DNA of 64,000 nt from an uncultured Collinsella sp. (GTDB lineage Bacteria; Actinomycetota; Coriobacteriia; Coriobacteriales; Coriobacteriaceae): positions 155,352 through 219,351 of the forward strand of contig UQKQ01000002.1 in the NCBI GenBank assembly GCA_900541645.1. Direction: 5' to 3'. Both the position numbers and the translations under genes were made by a program. Below the pieces are notes generated by a model, which saw only the letters and a list, made by a program, of their open reading frames with translations, was not told the DNA's origin and made no database searches. The number at the start of each line of letters is the position of its first letter. The first letter of the stretch is position 1. Positions 1 through 11,189 of this stretch are shown here, piece after piece.

Positions 1-920
1 CGCGACAGGTTGGGCGTGTTGAACAGCTGCGAAGTGCGCAGGGCGTAGCACACGTTGACGTTGCAGTTGCAGATGGCGAAGATTTTGTTCTCACCGTCGA
101 TGTTGGTGATCTGGTGCACAAAGCCGTTGTCCTCGGCCTGGCGCAGGATGTCGTAGACCTCCTCGCGCGTCACATAATGGCCGCGGTCGGTCTCGACCAC
201 GTAGTCGGCCATATCGCCCACGGCGATGCACCAATCGGCCGGGTCGTCGGCGCAGCCCTCTCCCATCACGCGACGGCTCGCGCGGCAGCTGCAGGTGCTA
301 GCGGCATACTTGCCATCGTATTTGTCGAGCCAATGCTCGATATGCTCGATCGGCACCGACGTGCTCGCGGCATCGATGGCCTTCTCGACCGGAATGACGT
401 GCATGCCGATACCGGCGCCTCCGGGCGGCACCATCGGCGTGGCCTTGGACAGCGGTCCCTTGGACGCCTGCTCAAAGAACTTGGCATAGACCGGGTGCTC
501 CTCGAGCTGGCTCACGCGCATGTTGAGGAACTCGGCGGAACCCGGCACCAGCATGGGCGGCACCCACTGCTTGGCGCGCTCGGGATTTTCCCAGTTGTAC
601 TCGAGCAGACCCGTGTAGCTCATGTCGTCGAGCATCTTCTCGATATCGGCCTCGGGCATGCCGGTGAGCTTGACCATCTCGGGCAGCGTATAGGGACGGC
701 GCATCTTCATCTTGCAGAGTACCTCGGCCTGCTCGTCGGTTGCGGCCTCGGCAAACGACCAGTACTCGTAGCCCAGCAGCTCGTCGCGATGCAGCAGACG
801 GTTGGTGCAGTGCTCGCACAGCTTGACGATGGCCTCGCGCGGATGCTCCGGCAGCGGCGGCACGAACTCCGAACCGATGTCAGGCTCGGTGTAGCTAATT
901 CCCGGTCCGTTGAGAATCAT
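1..920 (-). CDS. Iron-sulfur oxidoreductase, N-terminal part (runs off the window)
   Basis: An open frame runs from an ATG at 920 leftwards off the window edge without a stop, giving about 306 residues; AGAAGGGA sits just upstream as ribosome site. The translation has an early pair of cysteines (KLCEHC) and two later cysteine clusters, CSCRASRR...GEGC...DDPADWC and ICNCNVNVC, which look like iron-sulfur ligands. Similar N-terminal regions precede FAD/pyridine-nucleotide oxidoreductase and 4Fe-4S domains in large oxidoreductases of anaerobes; that family assignment is from memory and the diagnostic C-terminal part lies outside the window. The gene diverges from a TetR regulator, and the shared intergenic region holds palindromes, so TetR control is likely. 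Coding status is firm, function tentative. Confidence 0.7.
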   Translation of the reverse strand, partial: MILNGPGISYTEPDIGSEFVPPLPEHPREAIVKLCEHCTNRLLHRDELLGYEYWSFAEAATDEQAEVLCKMKMRRPYTLPEMVKLTGMPEADIEKMLDDMSYTGLLEYNWENPERAKQWVPPMLVPGSAEFLNMRVSQLEEHPVYAKFFEQASKGPLSKATPMVPPGGAGIGMHVIPVEKAIDAASTSVPIEHIEHWLDKYDGKYAASTCSCRASRRVMGEGCADDPADWCIAVGDMADYVVETDRGHYVTREEVYDILRQAEDNGFVHQITNIDGENKIFAICNCNVNVCYALRTSQLFNTPNLS

Positions 921-1013
921 GGTTGTCCCTTCTCTTGCCGCAGCCCGACGAGGCCGCGGCGCCCCTCTTTTTTGCAGGCCGAACATGCCCCCATGCCGTT
1001 CACCCGCCATTAG

Positions 1014-1082
1014 TTGACATTGTGTCAAAAATAGTATTGACGAACCGTCAACAATATTCAAGACTGTTAGGCGAACGGTCAG
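1014..1082. promoter_or_regulatory. Twin TetR-type operators between divergent genes
   Basis: Two perfect 15-bp palindromes of the same design, TTGAC-N5-GTCAA, lie at 1014-1028 and 1037-1051 with centres 23 bp apart. A weaker copy (11 of 15 matches to the second) is at 1068-1082. They fill the gap between the divergent oxidoreductase (starts 920) and the TetR gene (starts 1110). TetR repressors commonly bind such palindromes in their own divergent promoter region. Binding is inferred. Confidence 0.65.
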
Positions 1083-1109
1083 GCAAAAGAGGATGGAAGG
1101 CGGCAAAAC

Positions 1110-1772
1110 ATGGGCGGCAAAACAGCAGATACCTCTGTGGTCGATGCCGTCCCCGCATCCGATAGTGCGGCAAAGCGCCTGACGGGCGACGAACGCCGTC
1201 GCGAGATCCTCGATGCCGTGCGCACCGTAAGCTCCGAGCTGGGCGTGTCCCACCTATCGGTATCGGCCGTGACCAAGCGAGCCGGCTGCACGCGTTCATT
1301 GTTCTACCACTACTTTGCCGATATGGACGCCGCCGTCACCGCTGTTATGGACGAGGCGATCGACGGCTTTATCTCCGAGCTCGAGCAGTGGAACGCCGGC
1401 CGCACCGTCGGCGATATCGAGGGCGCGCTCGACACCGTCGCCCCGCTCTTTAAGCGTCTGGTCGCCAGCGGCCACGAACTGCCGAGTACGCTCACCTCAA
1501 GCAGTGGCGCGCCCTACGGCGGCTTTTTGCACAACGTGGTTCAGCGCGTGGCTCAGTACATCTGCGACACCACCGTGGTGGATTTTGTCGCCCATCATGA
1601 GCTGCGCATCGACCATGTCTACGAGACGTTCTACACCCTCATCATGGGACTGTTGATGTATATCCGCACGCACCCCGATGTGCCCGACGAGACGGTCAAG
1701 GAAATCATCGCCTCGACACTCCACATCGAGGGCTATACCGCCAAGTATCCGGAGCGCAAGCCCCAAAACTGA
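1110..1772 (+). CDS. TetR/AcrR family transcriptional regulator
   Basis: A 220-residue protein with a TetR-type helix-turn-helix at about residues 30-75 (RREILDAV...LSVSAVTKRAGCTRSLFYHYF) followed by an all-helical ligand/dimer domain, the usual size for the family. The ATG at 1110 is preceded by GGAAGG. It diverges from the oxidoreductase gene ending off the left edge and is followed after 63 nt by the DUF5692 membrane protein, which is probably in the same transcript. Two perfect TTGAC/GTCAA palindromes upstream are the obvious candidate operators, suggesting autoregulation plus control of the oxidoreductase. The ligand is unknown. Confidence 0.9.
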   Translation: MGGKTADTSVVDAVPASDSAAKRLTGDERRREILDAVRTVSSELGVSHLSVSAVTKRAGCTRSLFYHYFADMDAAVTAVMDEAIDGFISELEQWNAGRTVGDIEGALDTVAPLFKRLVASGHELPSTLTSSSGAPYGGFLHNVVQRVAQYICDTTVVDFVAHHELRIDHVYETFYTLIMGLLMYIRTHPDVPDETVKEIIASTLHIEGYTAKYPERKPQN

Positions 1773-1835
1773 CGACATTTGGCCAAACTGCCCGCGATCG
1801 GAAGAGGGGCCGCGGGCGTGTAAAAGGAGAGCAGC

Positions 1836-2843
1836 ATGCTGTTCGATGTTTGGGGTAGCGATACCCTTATCCACTGGGCCGGCTGGGCCATGGTCTTTAT
1901 TGGCCTGATCGTGCTCAACGAGGTCGGCCGCCGCACCAAGCTGGGCGCGGCCATCATCTTTGGCGTGGCTCCGCTGGCCATGACCATCTACTGCGTCGCC
2001 ATCGCCATCGGCGTCTCGCAGGGTGCCGAGTGGGCGCTCACCAACCCCACCCATGTGTACCAGAACAGCTGGTTCCACTACGCCAAGGTGTACGCGGCGC
2101 TGGCCGGTTGCTGGGGCTTCATTGCCATTAAGTACCAGTGGGGCAAGATCGGCAAGGCGCATTGGTTCCGCGCGTGGCCGTTTGTGATCGTCGCCATCAA
2201 CATCATGATCGCCGTCGTGTCCGACTTCGAGAGCGCCTATCACTTCTTTGTCCTGGGCGAGTCCACCTGGGTCACCTCCGAGGGCGCCACGCAGCTGGCC
2301 GGCTGGAACAACGTGTTCAACGGCATCGCAGGCATCATCAACATCTTCTGCATGACCGGTTGGTGGAGCGTCTACGCCTCCGAGGACAAGACCGACATGC
2401 TGTGGCCCGACATGACCTGGGTCTACATCATCGCCTACGATATCTGGAACTTCTGCTACACCTACAACTGCCTGCCCACCCACTCCTGGTTCTGCGGCTT
2501 TGCGCTGCTGCTGGCGCCCACCGTCGCCGCCTTTATCTGGAACAAGGGCGGCTGGATCCAGAATCGCGCCTTTACGCTTGCCATTTGGTGCATGTTTGCC
2601 CAGGTGTTCCCCTACTTCCAGGAGGAGTCCATCTTTGTAACCCACTCCACGCTCGACCCCAGTGCCGCTACCGCGGTCTCGATCGCCGCACTGGTCGCCA
2701 ACGTCGCCGCGATCATCTACATCGCCTACCGCGCCAAGAAGCTCGGCCGCAATCCCTACAAGCAGGATGTCTTTGAGGGCACCAGCGATTGGGAGAAGGC
2801 CACCGCTCGCCGTGCCAAGGTTGATTACGCGCACGCCGAGTAA
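1836..2843 (+). CDS. DUF5692 family integral membrane protein
   Basis: A 335-residue, tryptophan- and tyrosine-rich polytopic membrane protein with about nine hydrophobic segments spread over its length and a short charged C-terminal tail. The sequence style matches the DUF5692 family found in gut Coriobacteriia and Clostridia (recognised from memory); no biochemical role is known to me. It follows the TetR gene by 63 nt on the same strand and ends just before a strong terminator, so it is probably the second gene of a regulator-membrane protein operon. Together with the divergent iron-sulfur oxidoreductase it may form a substrate uptake-and-reduction module; that is inference. Confidence 0.8.
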   Translation: MLFDVWGSDTLIHWAGWAMVFIGLIVLNEVGRRTKLGAAIIFGVAPLAMTIYCVAIAIGVSQGAEWALTNPTHVYQNSWFHYAKVYAALAGCWGFIAIKYQWGKIGKAHWFRAWPFVIVAINIMIAVVSDFESAYHFFVLGESTWVTSEGATQLAGWNNVFNGIAGIINIFCMTGWWSVYASEDKTDMLWPDMTWVYIIAYDIWNFCYTYNCLPTHSWFCGFALLLAPTVAAFIWNKGGWIQNRAFTLAIWCMFAQVFPYFQEESIFVTHSTLDPSAATAVSIAALVANVAAIIYIAYRAKKLGRNPYKQDVFEGTSDWEKATARRAKVDYAHAE

Positions 2844-2914
2844 CATGCCCGGCGCAAACGCCGCTTGAATGTGAAGCAGCATAGCCGGCTCCGCGCAACT
2901 CAACGCATTGCAGA

Positions 2915-2954
2915 GCCCCCGGAATGTGATTCGTCCGCGTTCCGGGGGCCTTTT
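2915..2954 (+). terminator. Rho-independent terminator after DUF5692 gene
   Basis: GCCCCCGGAA at 2915-2924 pairs perfectly with TTCCGGGGGC at 2940-2949 and is followed by CTTTT. It closes the tetR-DUF5692 unit. Confidence 0.85.
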
Positions 2955-3075
2955 GCTGCCGCGAGGATGCGGCCGAACGATGCGCTCAGGTTAAATCGGA
3001 TCTTATATTTCGTATGCGCTTTATATGGCTCCATTTTTGGGTACAGTGTTGAGCCGATATTGCATTGGGGGATAT

Positions 3076-4557
3076 ATGAGCGATGAGACGTATGGCCGCG
3101 AGGATGCGGCCCAGGATGCGGAAGCATGTGCCGAAGCCCTGGAGAGCCTTGACCGGATCGCGCTAGACGAGCTCTCGTTTAGCGATTCGGTCGTCGACGC
3201 GCAAGACGAGGTGCACGAAGACACTGAGGACGAAGGCGGCGACGCCAAAGACGCTCCTGACGAAGCCGAAGAGGACGATAGCGAGGCCGACGACCAGCCC
3301 GAATCCGACACGGGCGAGGAAACCGTCTTGCTCGACAGCTTACCGGCCGAAGATTCGCTGACTCGCGAGCTTCCTGGCCTGGGTTCCGCACCAGCCGTGG
3401 ATGAGACCATCGCCATGGGCGATATTCCCCTGCCGTCCGTTCCCTCGGCACACGAAGCCGAGGTCCGCCATCGCAAGATGTCGCCCAAGCGCCGCAATCT
3501 GATGGTCGCCGGTGTCGTGGCCGTCGCGCTCGTCGCCGGCGGTGCAGGCTATGCTGCCTGGAACGGATATCAGCAAGAGCAGGCTGCCGCTGTCGCCGCC
3601 AATGCCCACACGATGATGTCGGTGCAGATTGGCGTGCATGCCGCGGGCCTCGACTGTTCCGCCGGCTCCAAGATTCCCGTACAAGTGAGTGGCCAGGATT
3701 CTGACGGATCCTCCGTGAGCGAAACACTCTATGTTGACGAGCACGGCCGTGGCATCAAACTGCTACCCGGTGACTACACACTCTCCATCGCTGCCTCCCC
3801 CATCGCGTCCGACGGCACCGTCTATACCGTGCCGACCACCAAGGCGCAGGTCACGATCAAGAGCGACGGACAGGACCTAAGCAGCCAGGCCGCCTTTAAG
3901 CTCAAGGTGCCTTCGGCCGACACGGTAACCGACGACCAGATCGATGCCGCCGCCAAATATGCCGAGGAGGGAGGCGCGAGCTCCGCCGCCACCGCCAAGG
4001 TGCTCCAGCAGGCGGCAACCGCGCGGCGCGACGCCGCCGTCAATGCCGTGAGCGCGCAAAAGGCACAGGCAGCCCGCGATGCTGACGCTCGCCACAAGGC
4101 AACCGACCTCTACCAGCTCGATATCCCCGTCGAGTGGTACGGCAAGGTCGAGACTTGGCAAAATGGCAGCACGCTATGCATCTATCTTGCCGGCGACAGC
4201 GATACGCCGATTGTGACGCTCGTCGCGGTGCGCGAGGGCGAGAGCTTTACGCCCGATGAGGGCGATACGGTTTTGGGTGCGGCCAATCTAGGCAACGGTT
4301 ATACCGTCTACGCCAGCGGCCCCGTCTATCCGTACGTGGTGCCCCAGACCATCAACGGACGGACGCAGAATCCCGTGTCAACCTACCCCATGGACACGGC
4401 CATTGAGCTTGTCGAGCTCACGACCGGTAACCGCTACACCTATAGCCAGATCAAGAACGTACTGGTCGGCAAAGACGGCAAGGCAGACGCCGCGACCAAA
4501 CTCGAGACCGACTACCTCGCCCAGATTCTCCTGCCGAGCATCAAGGCCCAGGACTAG
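3076..4557 (+). CDS. Membrane-anchored protein with acidic cytoplasmic N-terminus, unknown function
   Basis: About 493 residues. The frame is open from 3025, but the ATG at 3076 has GGGGGA just upstream and is the better start. The first ~135 residues are extremely acidic and low-complexity; a basic stretch (RKMSPKRRN) then precedes one transmembrane helix (VAGVVAVALVAGGAGYAAW). The rest, about 330 residues, should lie outside the cell: a carrier-like beta region, an alanine-rich possible coiled coil, and a C-terminal domain rich in Thr and Tyr. I recognise no named domain. Positive-inside topology suggests a cell-envelope or sensing role. It stands alone between the DUF5692 terminator and a convergent ATPase gene. 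Confidence 0.85.
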   Translation: MSDETYGREDAAQDAEACAEALESLDRIALDELSFSDSVVDAQDEVHEDTEDEGGDAKDAPDEAEEDDSEADDQPESDTGEETVLLDSLPAEDSLTRELPGLGSAPAVDETIAMGDIPLPSVPSAHEAEVRHRKMSPKRRNLMVAGVVAVALVAGGAGYAAWNGYQQEQAAAVAANAHTMMSVQIGVHAAGLDCSAGSKIPVQVSGQDSDGSSVSETLYVDEHGRGIKLLPGDYTLSIAASPIASDGTVYTVPTTKAQVTIKSDGQDLSSQAAFKLKVPSADTVTDDQIDAAAKYAEEGGASSAATAKVLQQAATARRDAAVNAVSAQKAQAARDADARHKATDLYQLDIPVEWYGKVETWQNGSTLCIYLAGDSDTPIVTLVAVREGESFTPDEGDTVLGAANLGNGYTVYASGPVYPYVVPQTINGRTQNPVSTYPMDTAIELVELTTGNRYTYSQIKNVLVGKDGKADAATKLETDYLAQILLPSIKAQD

Positions 4558-4601
4558 CGGACCATGACACCTGAGTCCTGGCCTCGCAAATCCATAGACG
4601 A

Positions 4602-5954
4602 TTAGGAAAGGAGCCACTTCCATGCGGGCACAGCATGTACCACGCCGTGTTTGCATGGAATATCGGCCTGCTCATCCATGGTAACGATTACCGACTCGCC
4701 AAGATCAAACTGGGCCATCGCGGCATCGAGCGCGGCAATTTCGCGCTCGCGCGTTTTCTCGCTTGTCATATCCACACTTACCTGAATCAGGCCGTAAGCC
4801 TGCATGAGCAGTGCATCCCCAGCCACAAAGTCCACCTCATGGCTTTTATTCTTATCTTTAATCAGCAGGCGGCAAACCGAACCGGGCCGCACGGCGGGGG
4901 TCCTTCTTCTGAGCGCATTGAACACCGCGGTCTCGAGCCTCTGACCATGATCCAATGCCGATGCGGGGGAGAACGCTCCGAACATCGCAGGATCGACGGC
5001 GTAGACCTTAGACGCAGACCGCGTATTATTTGCAAGCGAACGCGTGAACTCCGGCACCGAAAACAGCAGGTAGGCGTCCTCGTAATACTCAAGTAAGTCG
5101 CTGAGCGTATTTCGACTGACGGATATCTGTCTGCTCTTGAACTCGTTGTACACTTTGTTCACTGACAGCTCTCGTCCCGAAGATGCCATGCACCGCGCCA
5201 GAAACAGCGAGGCCAAACGGGGGTTCTTGACGTCGTAACGTTCAACGACGTCCATGGCGACCGTTCGCGACGCATATTCCTGTAGCAGCTGAATCGCGTC
5301 TGCGGGCGTCTGCTCAAGTGTCGCGATGAATCCCCCTCGCTCGAGATATCCGACCAGATGGTGTCGGAGCAACGCTGCAGCGCTTGAGGAGAAGGGCGCG
5401 TTCGACTCAGGAACGCCCCCCGTCTTATATCGGACGTATTCCGAAAAACTCAACGGAAAAAGCTCTCGCACAAGAGAACGGCCCCTGAACTCGCTCTCAA
5501 GTTCTGAGGACAGCATCTTAGAAGAAGATCCCGTCACGTAAACGGTCGCCTTCTCCGTATCGACCACGCGTCGCAGAAACGCACCCCATTCGGGTATTTC
5601 CTGGATCTCGTCAAAGAAAAGGTAGGCGCCCTCGCCTCGAGCAGCAGGATATAGTGCATAGAATGTATCGAGCACGTCCGCTAGTAGCGATGGCTCATAC
5701 GGACGCAAGCGCTCATCCTCAAAATTGAAATATAGCATCCGGTCAAGCTCGACGCCTTGGCCCTGAAGCCGCCGCATCTCCTGATACAGGCGATACGTCT
5801 TTCCACAACGACGGGCGCCCACAATCACATATACGATGTTGTCGCGCTTTGGCTCCTGCGGGTTGCCCAGATCAAGGTCGCGCTCAAAGACCTGCGGAAT
5901 CCCCTGTTGCTCAAAGTCCTTTATTTTTTGAGCCACCAAGTCGTTGAATGCCAT
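4602..5954 (-). CDS. AAA-family ATPase with DUF4143 domain
   Basis: A 450-residue protein of the AAA_14/DUF4143 type. Walker A is VGARRCGKT at about residues 46-54, Walker B YLFFDEIQE, and a sensor-like TGSSSKML follows; the middle holds a winged-helix-like region and the C-terminus the DUF4143 part with a nuclease-like KDKNKSHEVDF motif. Such ATPases are common, often horizontally acquired, and have no settled function. Base composition is lower in GC than neighbours, suggesting transfer. A 25-bp perfect inverted repeat starts 8 bp upstream of the start codon and probably controls expression. A second protein of this class lies at 42404-43669. Confidence 0.9.
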   Translation of the reverse strand: MAFNDLVAQKIKDFEQQGIPQVFERDLDLGNPQEPKRDNIVYVIVGARRCGKTYRLYQEMRRLQGQGVELDRMLYFNFEDERLRPYEPSLLADVLDTFYALYPAARGEGAYLFFDEIQEIPEWGAFLRRVVDTEKATVYVTGSSSKMLSSELESEFRGRSLVRELFPLSFSEYVRYKTGGVPESNAPFSSSAAALLRHHLVGYLERGGFIATLEQTPADAIQLLQEYASRTVAMDVVERYDVKNPRLASLFLARCMASSGRELSVNKVYNEFKSRQISVSRNTLSDLLEYYEDAYLLFSVPEFTRSLANNTRSASKVYAVDPAMFGAFSPASALDHGQRLETAVFNALRRRTPAVRPGSVCRLLIKDKNKSHEVDFVAGDALLMQAYGLIQVSVDMTSEKTREREIAALDAAMAQFDLGESVIVTMDEQADIPCKHGVVHAVPAWKWLLS

Positions 5955-5962
5955 AATTCTCC

Positions 5963-6022
5963 AATCTTGCTCTCCTGCTAATCAAGATTATAACGATTCT
6001 TGATTAGCAGGAGAGCAAGATT
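5963..6022. promoter_or_regulatory. 25-bp perfect inverted repeat upstream of the ATPase gene
   Basis: The arms occupy 5963-5987 and 5998-6022 with a 10-bp AT-rich spacer; each begins AATCTTGCTCTCCTGC or its complement. A partial third copy of the inner end (ATCTTGATTAA) follows at about 6029-6039. The position next to the start codon at 5954 suggests an operator or an RNA hairpin acting on this gene. Confidence 0.7.
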
Positions 6023-6128
6023 ATGCGTATCTTGATTAATGGATAAGCAAGTTTTCTATTAGTGGCCCCTCCCGGAGGATATCGAGCGGCCGAGGGGGCA
6101 GGCATGAACGCCTCTAGCCGAAAACAAA

Positions 6129-6161
6129 GTAGCTAAAAAAGCCCCGTCCCAAATGAGCTAC
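6129..6161. repeat. Hairpin with GGGACGGGG core at a stop codon
   Basis: GTAGCT at 6129-6134 pairs with AGCTAC at 6156-6161. On the minus strand the loop reads TTTGGGACGGGGCTTTTTT. The element touches the stop codon of the small gene at 6162 and could end its transcript. A related sequence is at 46853-46923. Confidence 0.6.
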
Positions 6162-6356
6162 TTAACGCCAGGGGTCGGCTTCGAAGAGGGGTTCGCGCTC
6201 GGGGCGACGATCGCTATAAGGATCGTAGCCGTCGTCATCCTCGTTCTCGGCACGGATATAGGGGTCGCGCGGCTTGGGCGCCGGTTTAGGCGCAGGCTTA
6301 GGTGCGGCGGGTGCGGCATCGGTCGCCGGCGTGTTCGTCTTGTTCTTGTCTGTCAT
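6162..6356 (-). CDS. Small acidic/proline-rich hypothetical protein
   Basis: A 64-residue product beginning MTDKNKTN, with a PKPAPKPAPKP stretch and an acidic C-terminal half ending FEADPWR. AAGGAG lies 8 nt before the ATG at 6356; an alternative ATG two codons upstream has poor spacing. It lies between the clpB terminator and the DUF4143 ATPase on the minus strand. It has no membrane segment or recognised domain. The clean ribosome site and unbiased composition support it as a real gene, probably restricted to this lineage. Confidence 0.6.
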   Translation of the reverse strand: MTDKNKTNTPATDAAPAAPKPAPKPAPKPRDPYIRAENEDDDGYDPYSDRRPEREPLFEADPWR

Positions 6357-6408
6357 CTGCATAGCTCCTTGCCATGTACTCACGTTCAACACCATCGATT
6401 GTCGCACG

Positions 6409-6445
6409 AAAAAGGGCGGCGGACCCGATTGGATCCGCCGCCCTT
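6409..6445 (-). terminator. Terminator of clpB
   Basis: Read on the minus strand, AAGGGCGGCGGA (6445-6434) pairs perfectly with its complement at 6423-6412 and is followed by TTTTT. It lies 42 nt beyond the clpB stop codon. Confidence 0.85.
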
Positions 6446-6487
6446 GGCGTTTTGCGATGAGGGGCGGTTTTAAAGCCGGCCCAAAAT

Positions 6488-9115
<2,628 letters not shown>

Positions 9116-9204
9116 GGAATCACCTCTCTTGGGGCGGCCGCCCTACGGGGCGGCTTCACGTTGTTCGAGAAGTATTGTTGCCAGCTTTGTACGATCTTAT
9201 ACAC

Positions 9205-9231
9205 AAATCTAAGTCTCTATATATAAGATTT
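9205..9231 (-). promoter_or_regulatory. Probable HspR operator of clpB
   Basis: AAATCTAAGTC, five variable bases, then ATATAAGATTT, about 90 bp before the clpB start. The same two 11-bp blocks with the same spacing lie before dnaK (18389-18415). The inner layout of two 7-bp halves 7 bp apart resembles the HAIR site of HspR, though the bases differ from the CTTGAGT consensus. Confidence 0.65.
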
Positions 9232-9292
9232 TCTGAGTGATTGATGGATAGGGAGCAGGTGCGCTCACCCGCTACGGCCTCGTCCCCTTACT

Positions 9293-9509
9293 ATCTCAAT
9301 CTGTAACATCTAGCGGCTGTTTATGGCTCTAGATGTTACAGATCGAGATGAAATGACCAGCGCACCCGTTTATCTAAATCTGTAACATCTAGTCAGCAAA
9401 TAGAGCTCTATCTGTTACAAATCGAGACGAACAGAAAACACCCGGATCAAAAATCTAAATCTGTAACACCAGGCCCACTTTTAGCGGCCAAGATGTTACA
9501 GATCGAGAC
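9293..9509. repeat. Three tandem TGTAACA palindromes
   Basis: Three units (9293-9349, 9371-9428, 9454-9509), each an inverted repeat starting TCT(C/A)AATCTGTAACA and ending TGTTACA(G/A)ATCGAGA, with different inner sequence and a repeat period of about 80 bp. Two more units are at 45407-45543. This fills most of the 445-bp gap between clpB and the next gene; no gene is seen in it. Confidence 0.8.
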
Positions 9510-9518
9510 AGACCGAAA

Positions 9519-9553
9519 ACCACCACAAAGAGGACAGGCACCTTTGTGGTGGT
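9519..9553. repeat. ACCACCACAAAG hairpin, copy 1
   Basis: ACCACCACAAAG pairs with CTTTGTGGTGGT around the core AGGACAGGCAC. It lies 8 nt beyond the stop codon of the gene at 9562. Other copies: 10323-10357, 11190-11224, 39134-39168 (reversed core), 45358-45391. Confidence 0.8.
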
Positions 9554-9561
9554 CGCGGTTT

Positions 9562-10233
9562 CTACTCCTTCGCCGAACCCGTACTTCCCGATTCGACGGT
9601 CCAGGGCATCTCATCCTCGAACAGCCATGTACGGGCAGACCCACTATCGCGTGCAGTCTGCGGGTCAGGCAAGCAGGTCTGTTTATAGGCATCTTGGATA
9701 CACTGACCCATAAAATCGTTGAGCTCGGTCTGGTCGCCCTCCATGACATAGGCGACATCGCCGTCCATGATGTAGATGCCCGGACCCTCATTGCCCTCGT
9801 AGCCCGGATCGTACGAGACATCACATAACTTTGCGCCGTTTGCAGTGTCCAGCTCGATGGAAGAGTGGCATCCGCCAACCATGTCGTTCGCTTTTGCCCG
9901 ATAGGACGCATATCCGTACCAACGCTTAAATGTTTTGCCCTTGAGTAGCTCGGACGCCCTATCGATCAGGCTTGTATCCGTGGTATAGCGCATGGCCCCA
10001 AGCTGAATACGCGGATAATTGCTAATACCCAGCACAGCCGGCTGCTCATCAAAATCAACGGTAATGGTCTCGGGCTTGTCGTCGCCGGTCAGAAGTTCGA
10101 CAGATTGAGTCACAGGCTTGACCACCGGCTCCGTCACCGCAGCAGGTAGAAATGCCATACCGACAGCGCCCGCGCCAACCACAGCGATCGCAAGCGCCAA
10201 GACAATCAATCCAATACGGGCAGAACGGCTCAC
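9562..10233 (-). CDS. Membrane-anchored extracytoplasmic protein, unknown function
   Basis: About 223 residues from a GTG at 10233 (GGGGTG seven bases upstream); the frame is open back to 10272 without a better ribosome site. A short basic N-terminus (SRSARI) leads into one transmembrane helix (GLIVLALAIAVVGAGAVGMAF); the remaining ~190 residues should be outside the cell, with three cysteines (GGCHSS, KLCDVS, GQC) that could form disulfides. No domain is recognised. It converges away from a similar-sized single-helix protein at 10468 on the other strand, and both are bracketed by the same hairpin repeat. Confidence 0.8.
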   Translation of the reverse strand: MSRSARIGLIVLALAIAVVGAGAVGMAFLPAAVTEPVVKPVTQSVELLTGDDKPETITVDFDEQPAVLGISNYPRIQLGAMRYTTDTSLIDRASELLKGKTFKRWYGYASYRAKANDMVGGCHSSIELDTANGAKLCDVSYDPGYEGNEGPGIYIMDGDVAYVMEGDQTELNDFMGQCIQDAYKQTCLPDPQTARDSGSARTWLFEDEMPWTVESGSTGSAKE

Positions 10234-10322
10234 GGCAAAACACCCCACAACGCAAACCTTCGCTACCTGCACTAATGATATCGCCAGCCAGCATTATTAC
10301 CAAAAGAAGCCGCGCGCTCCTC

Positions 10323-10357
10323 ACCACCACAAAGGGGACAGGCACCTTTGTGGTGGT
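10323..10357. repeat. ACCACCACAAAG hairpin, copy 2
   Basis: Arms ACCACCACAAAG and CTTTGTGGTGGT around GGGGACAGGCAC. It lies in the divergent gap between the membrane proteins at 10233 and 10468, and is followed by TTTTCGAC as in copy 3. Confidence 0.8.
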
Positions 10358-10467
10358 TTTCGACGCTAACGGTCGACCATCTCGCGCCATGAGATTAAAC
10401 TTGAATTGTTCTCTGAACATATCCATTTCTGCCTATCCTCAACAGATCTTTGTCTCGAGGAGCGCAT

Positions 10468-11136
10468 ATGAAGCCGTCTCATTCCACCGGTCGCAACGTC
10501 ATCGCCATTCTCGCCATACCCATCGTGATGCTCTTCCTTATCGTCGCCACGCCCTTTTCCCTTGGCATCGCCTCGCCCTTCGATTTATGCGGAATGGTCG
10601 ACGCCGGCTCGCGTGCCACCTCGCTCTCCTTTATCTGTCGCGGCGTGTTCTACGAAGATGGAATTCCCACCGGAATTTGGCGGTCAATGTTACCGCTGCT
10701 CGGAACGATTGACGGATGCTTCCCCCATTTCAGCCTTGAACCTCAGACGATGAATTATTTGATCGACGACCAGCCACTCGACTCCATCACCCTCGCTTAC
10801 GACTATGCTCCAAACACCGATGAGCGTCACATGAACCAAGTCCTCGACAAACTGCTTGAACAGTGCGGGCTCACCGATGAGGTCGGCCGAACCGTCGACA
10901 GCGACCAGAAATTAAAGCGAACAGAACTCCGCCGCATTGGAAAAATCAGAGAGCGAGGCGGAGCTGCCTACTGGCAGGCCTGGGCGATACGCGACAAGAG
11001 CGAATTTGGGCACAGCACCTATATAGTCACTGTCTACACCAAAGACGGAATTAAGGACAATGTTGACGATTTCGCGTCATCCAAACTCGGCATCCCCAAA
11101 ACAACCAAGACTCCCGGCTTGGATGAAATCCTGTAG
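10468..11136 (+). CDS. Membrane-anchored protein, unknown function
   Basis: About 222 residues from the ATG at 10468, which has GAGGAG upstream; the frame also opens at 10450 but that start lacks a ribosome site. One N-terminal transmembrane helix (NVIAILAIPIVMLFLIVATP) is followed by ~190 residues predicted outside, including a DYAPNTDERHMNQVLDKLL stretch and a C-terminal part with a Tyr/Thr-rich strand. It is divergent from the similarly built protein at 9562-10233, so the two may be related accessory envelope proteins, though I see no clear sequence identity between them. No known domain. Confidence 0.75.
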   Translation: MKPSHSTGRNVIAILAIPIVMLFLIVATPFSLGIASPFDLCGMVDAGSRATSLSFICRGVFYEDGIPTGIWRSMLPLLGTIDGCFPHFSLEPQTMNYLIDDQPLDSITLAYDYAPNTDERHMNQVLDKLLEQCGLTDEVGRTVDSDQKLKRTELRRIGKIRERGGAAYWQAWAIRDKSEFGHSTYIVTVYTKDGIKDNVDDFASSKLGIPKTTKTPGLDEIL

Positions 11137-11189
11137 GGACGCCCATTAACATGCCGCTCAACGATCACAACAACATCGAGCTCGTCCCC

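Noticed and set aside
114..1013. Plus-strand open frame of ~300 codons at the left end
   Set aside because: The minus strand carries a cysteine-motif protein with a good ribosome site; the plus frame is His/Leu/Gly-rich shadow.
9293..9509. CRISPR array
   Set aside because: The three units are palindromes of ~57 bp with variable centres and irregular ~80-bp period; there are no short identical direct repeats with unique spacers and no cas genes.
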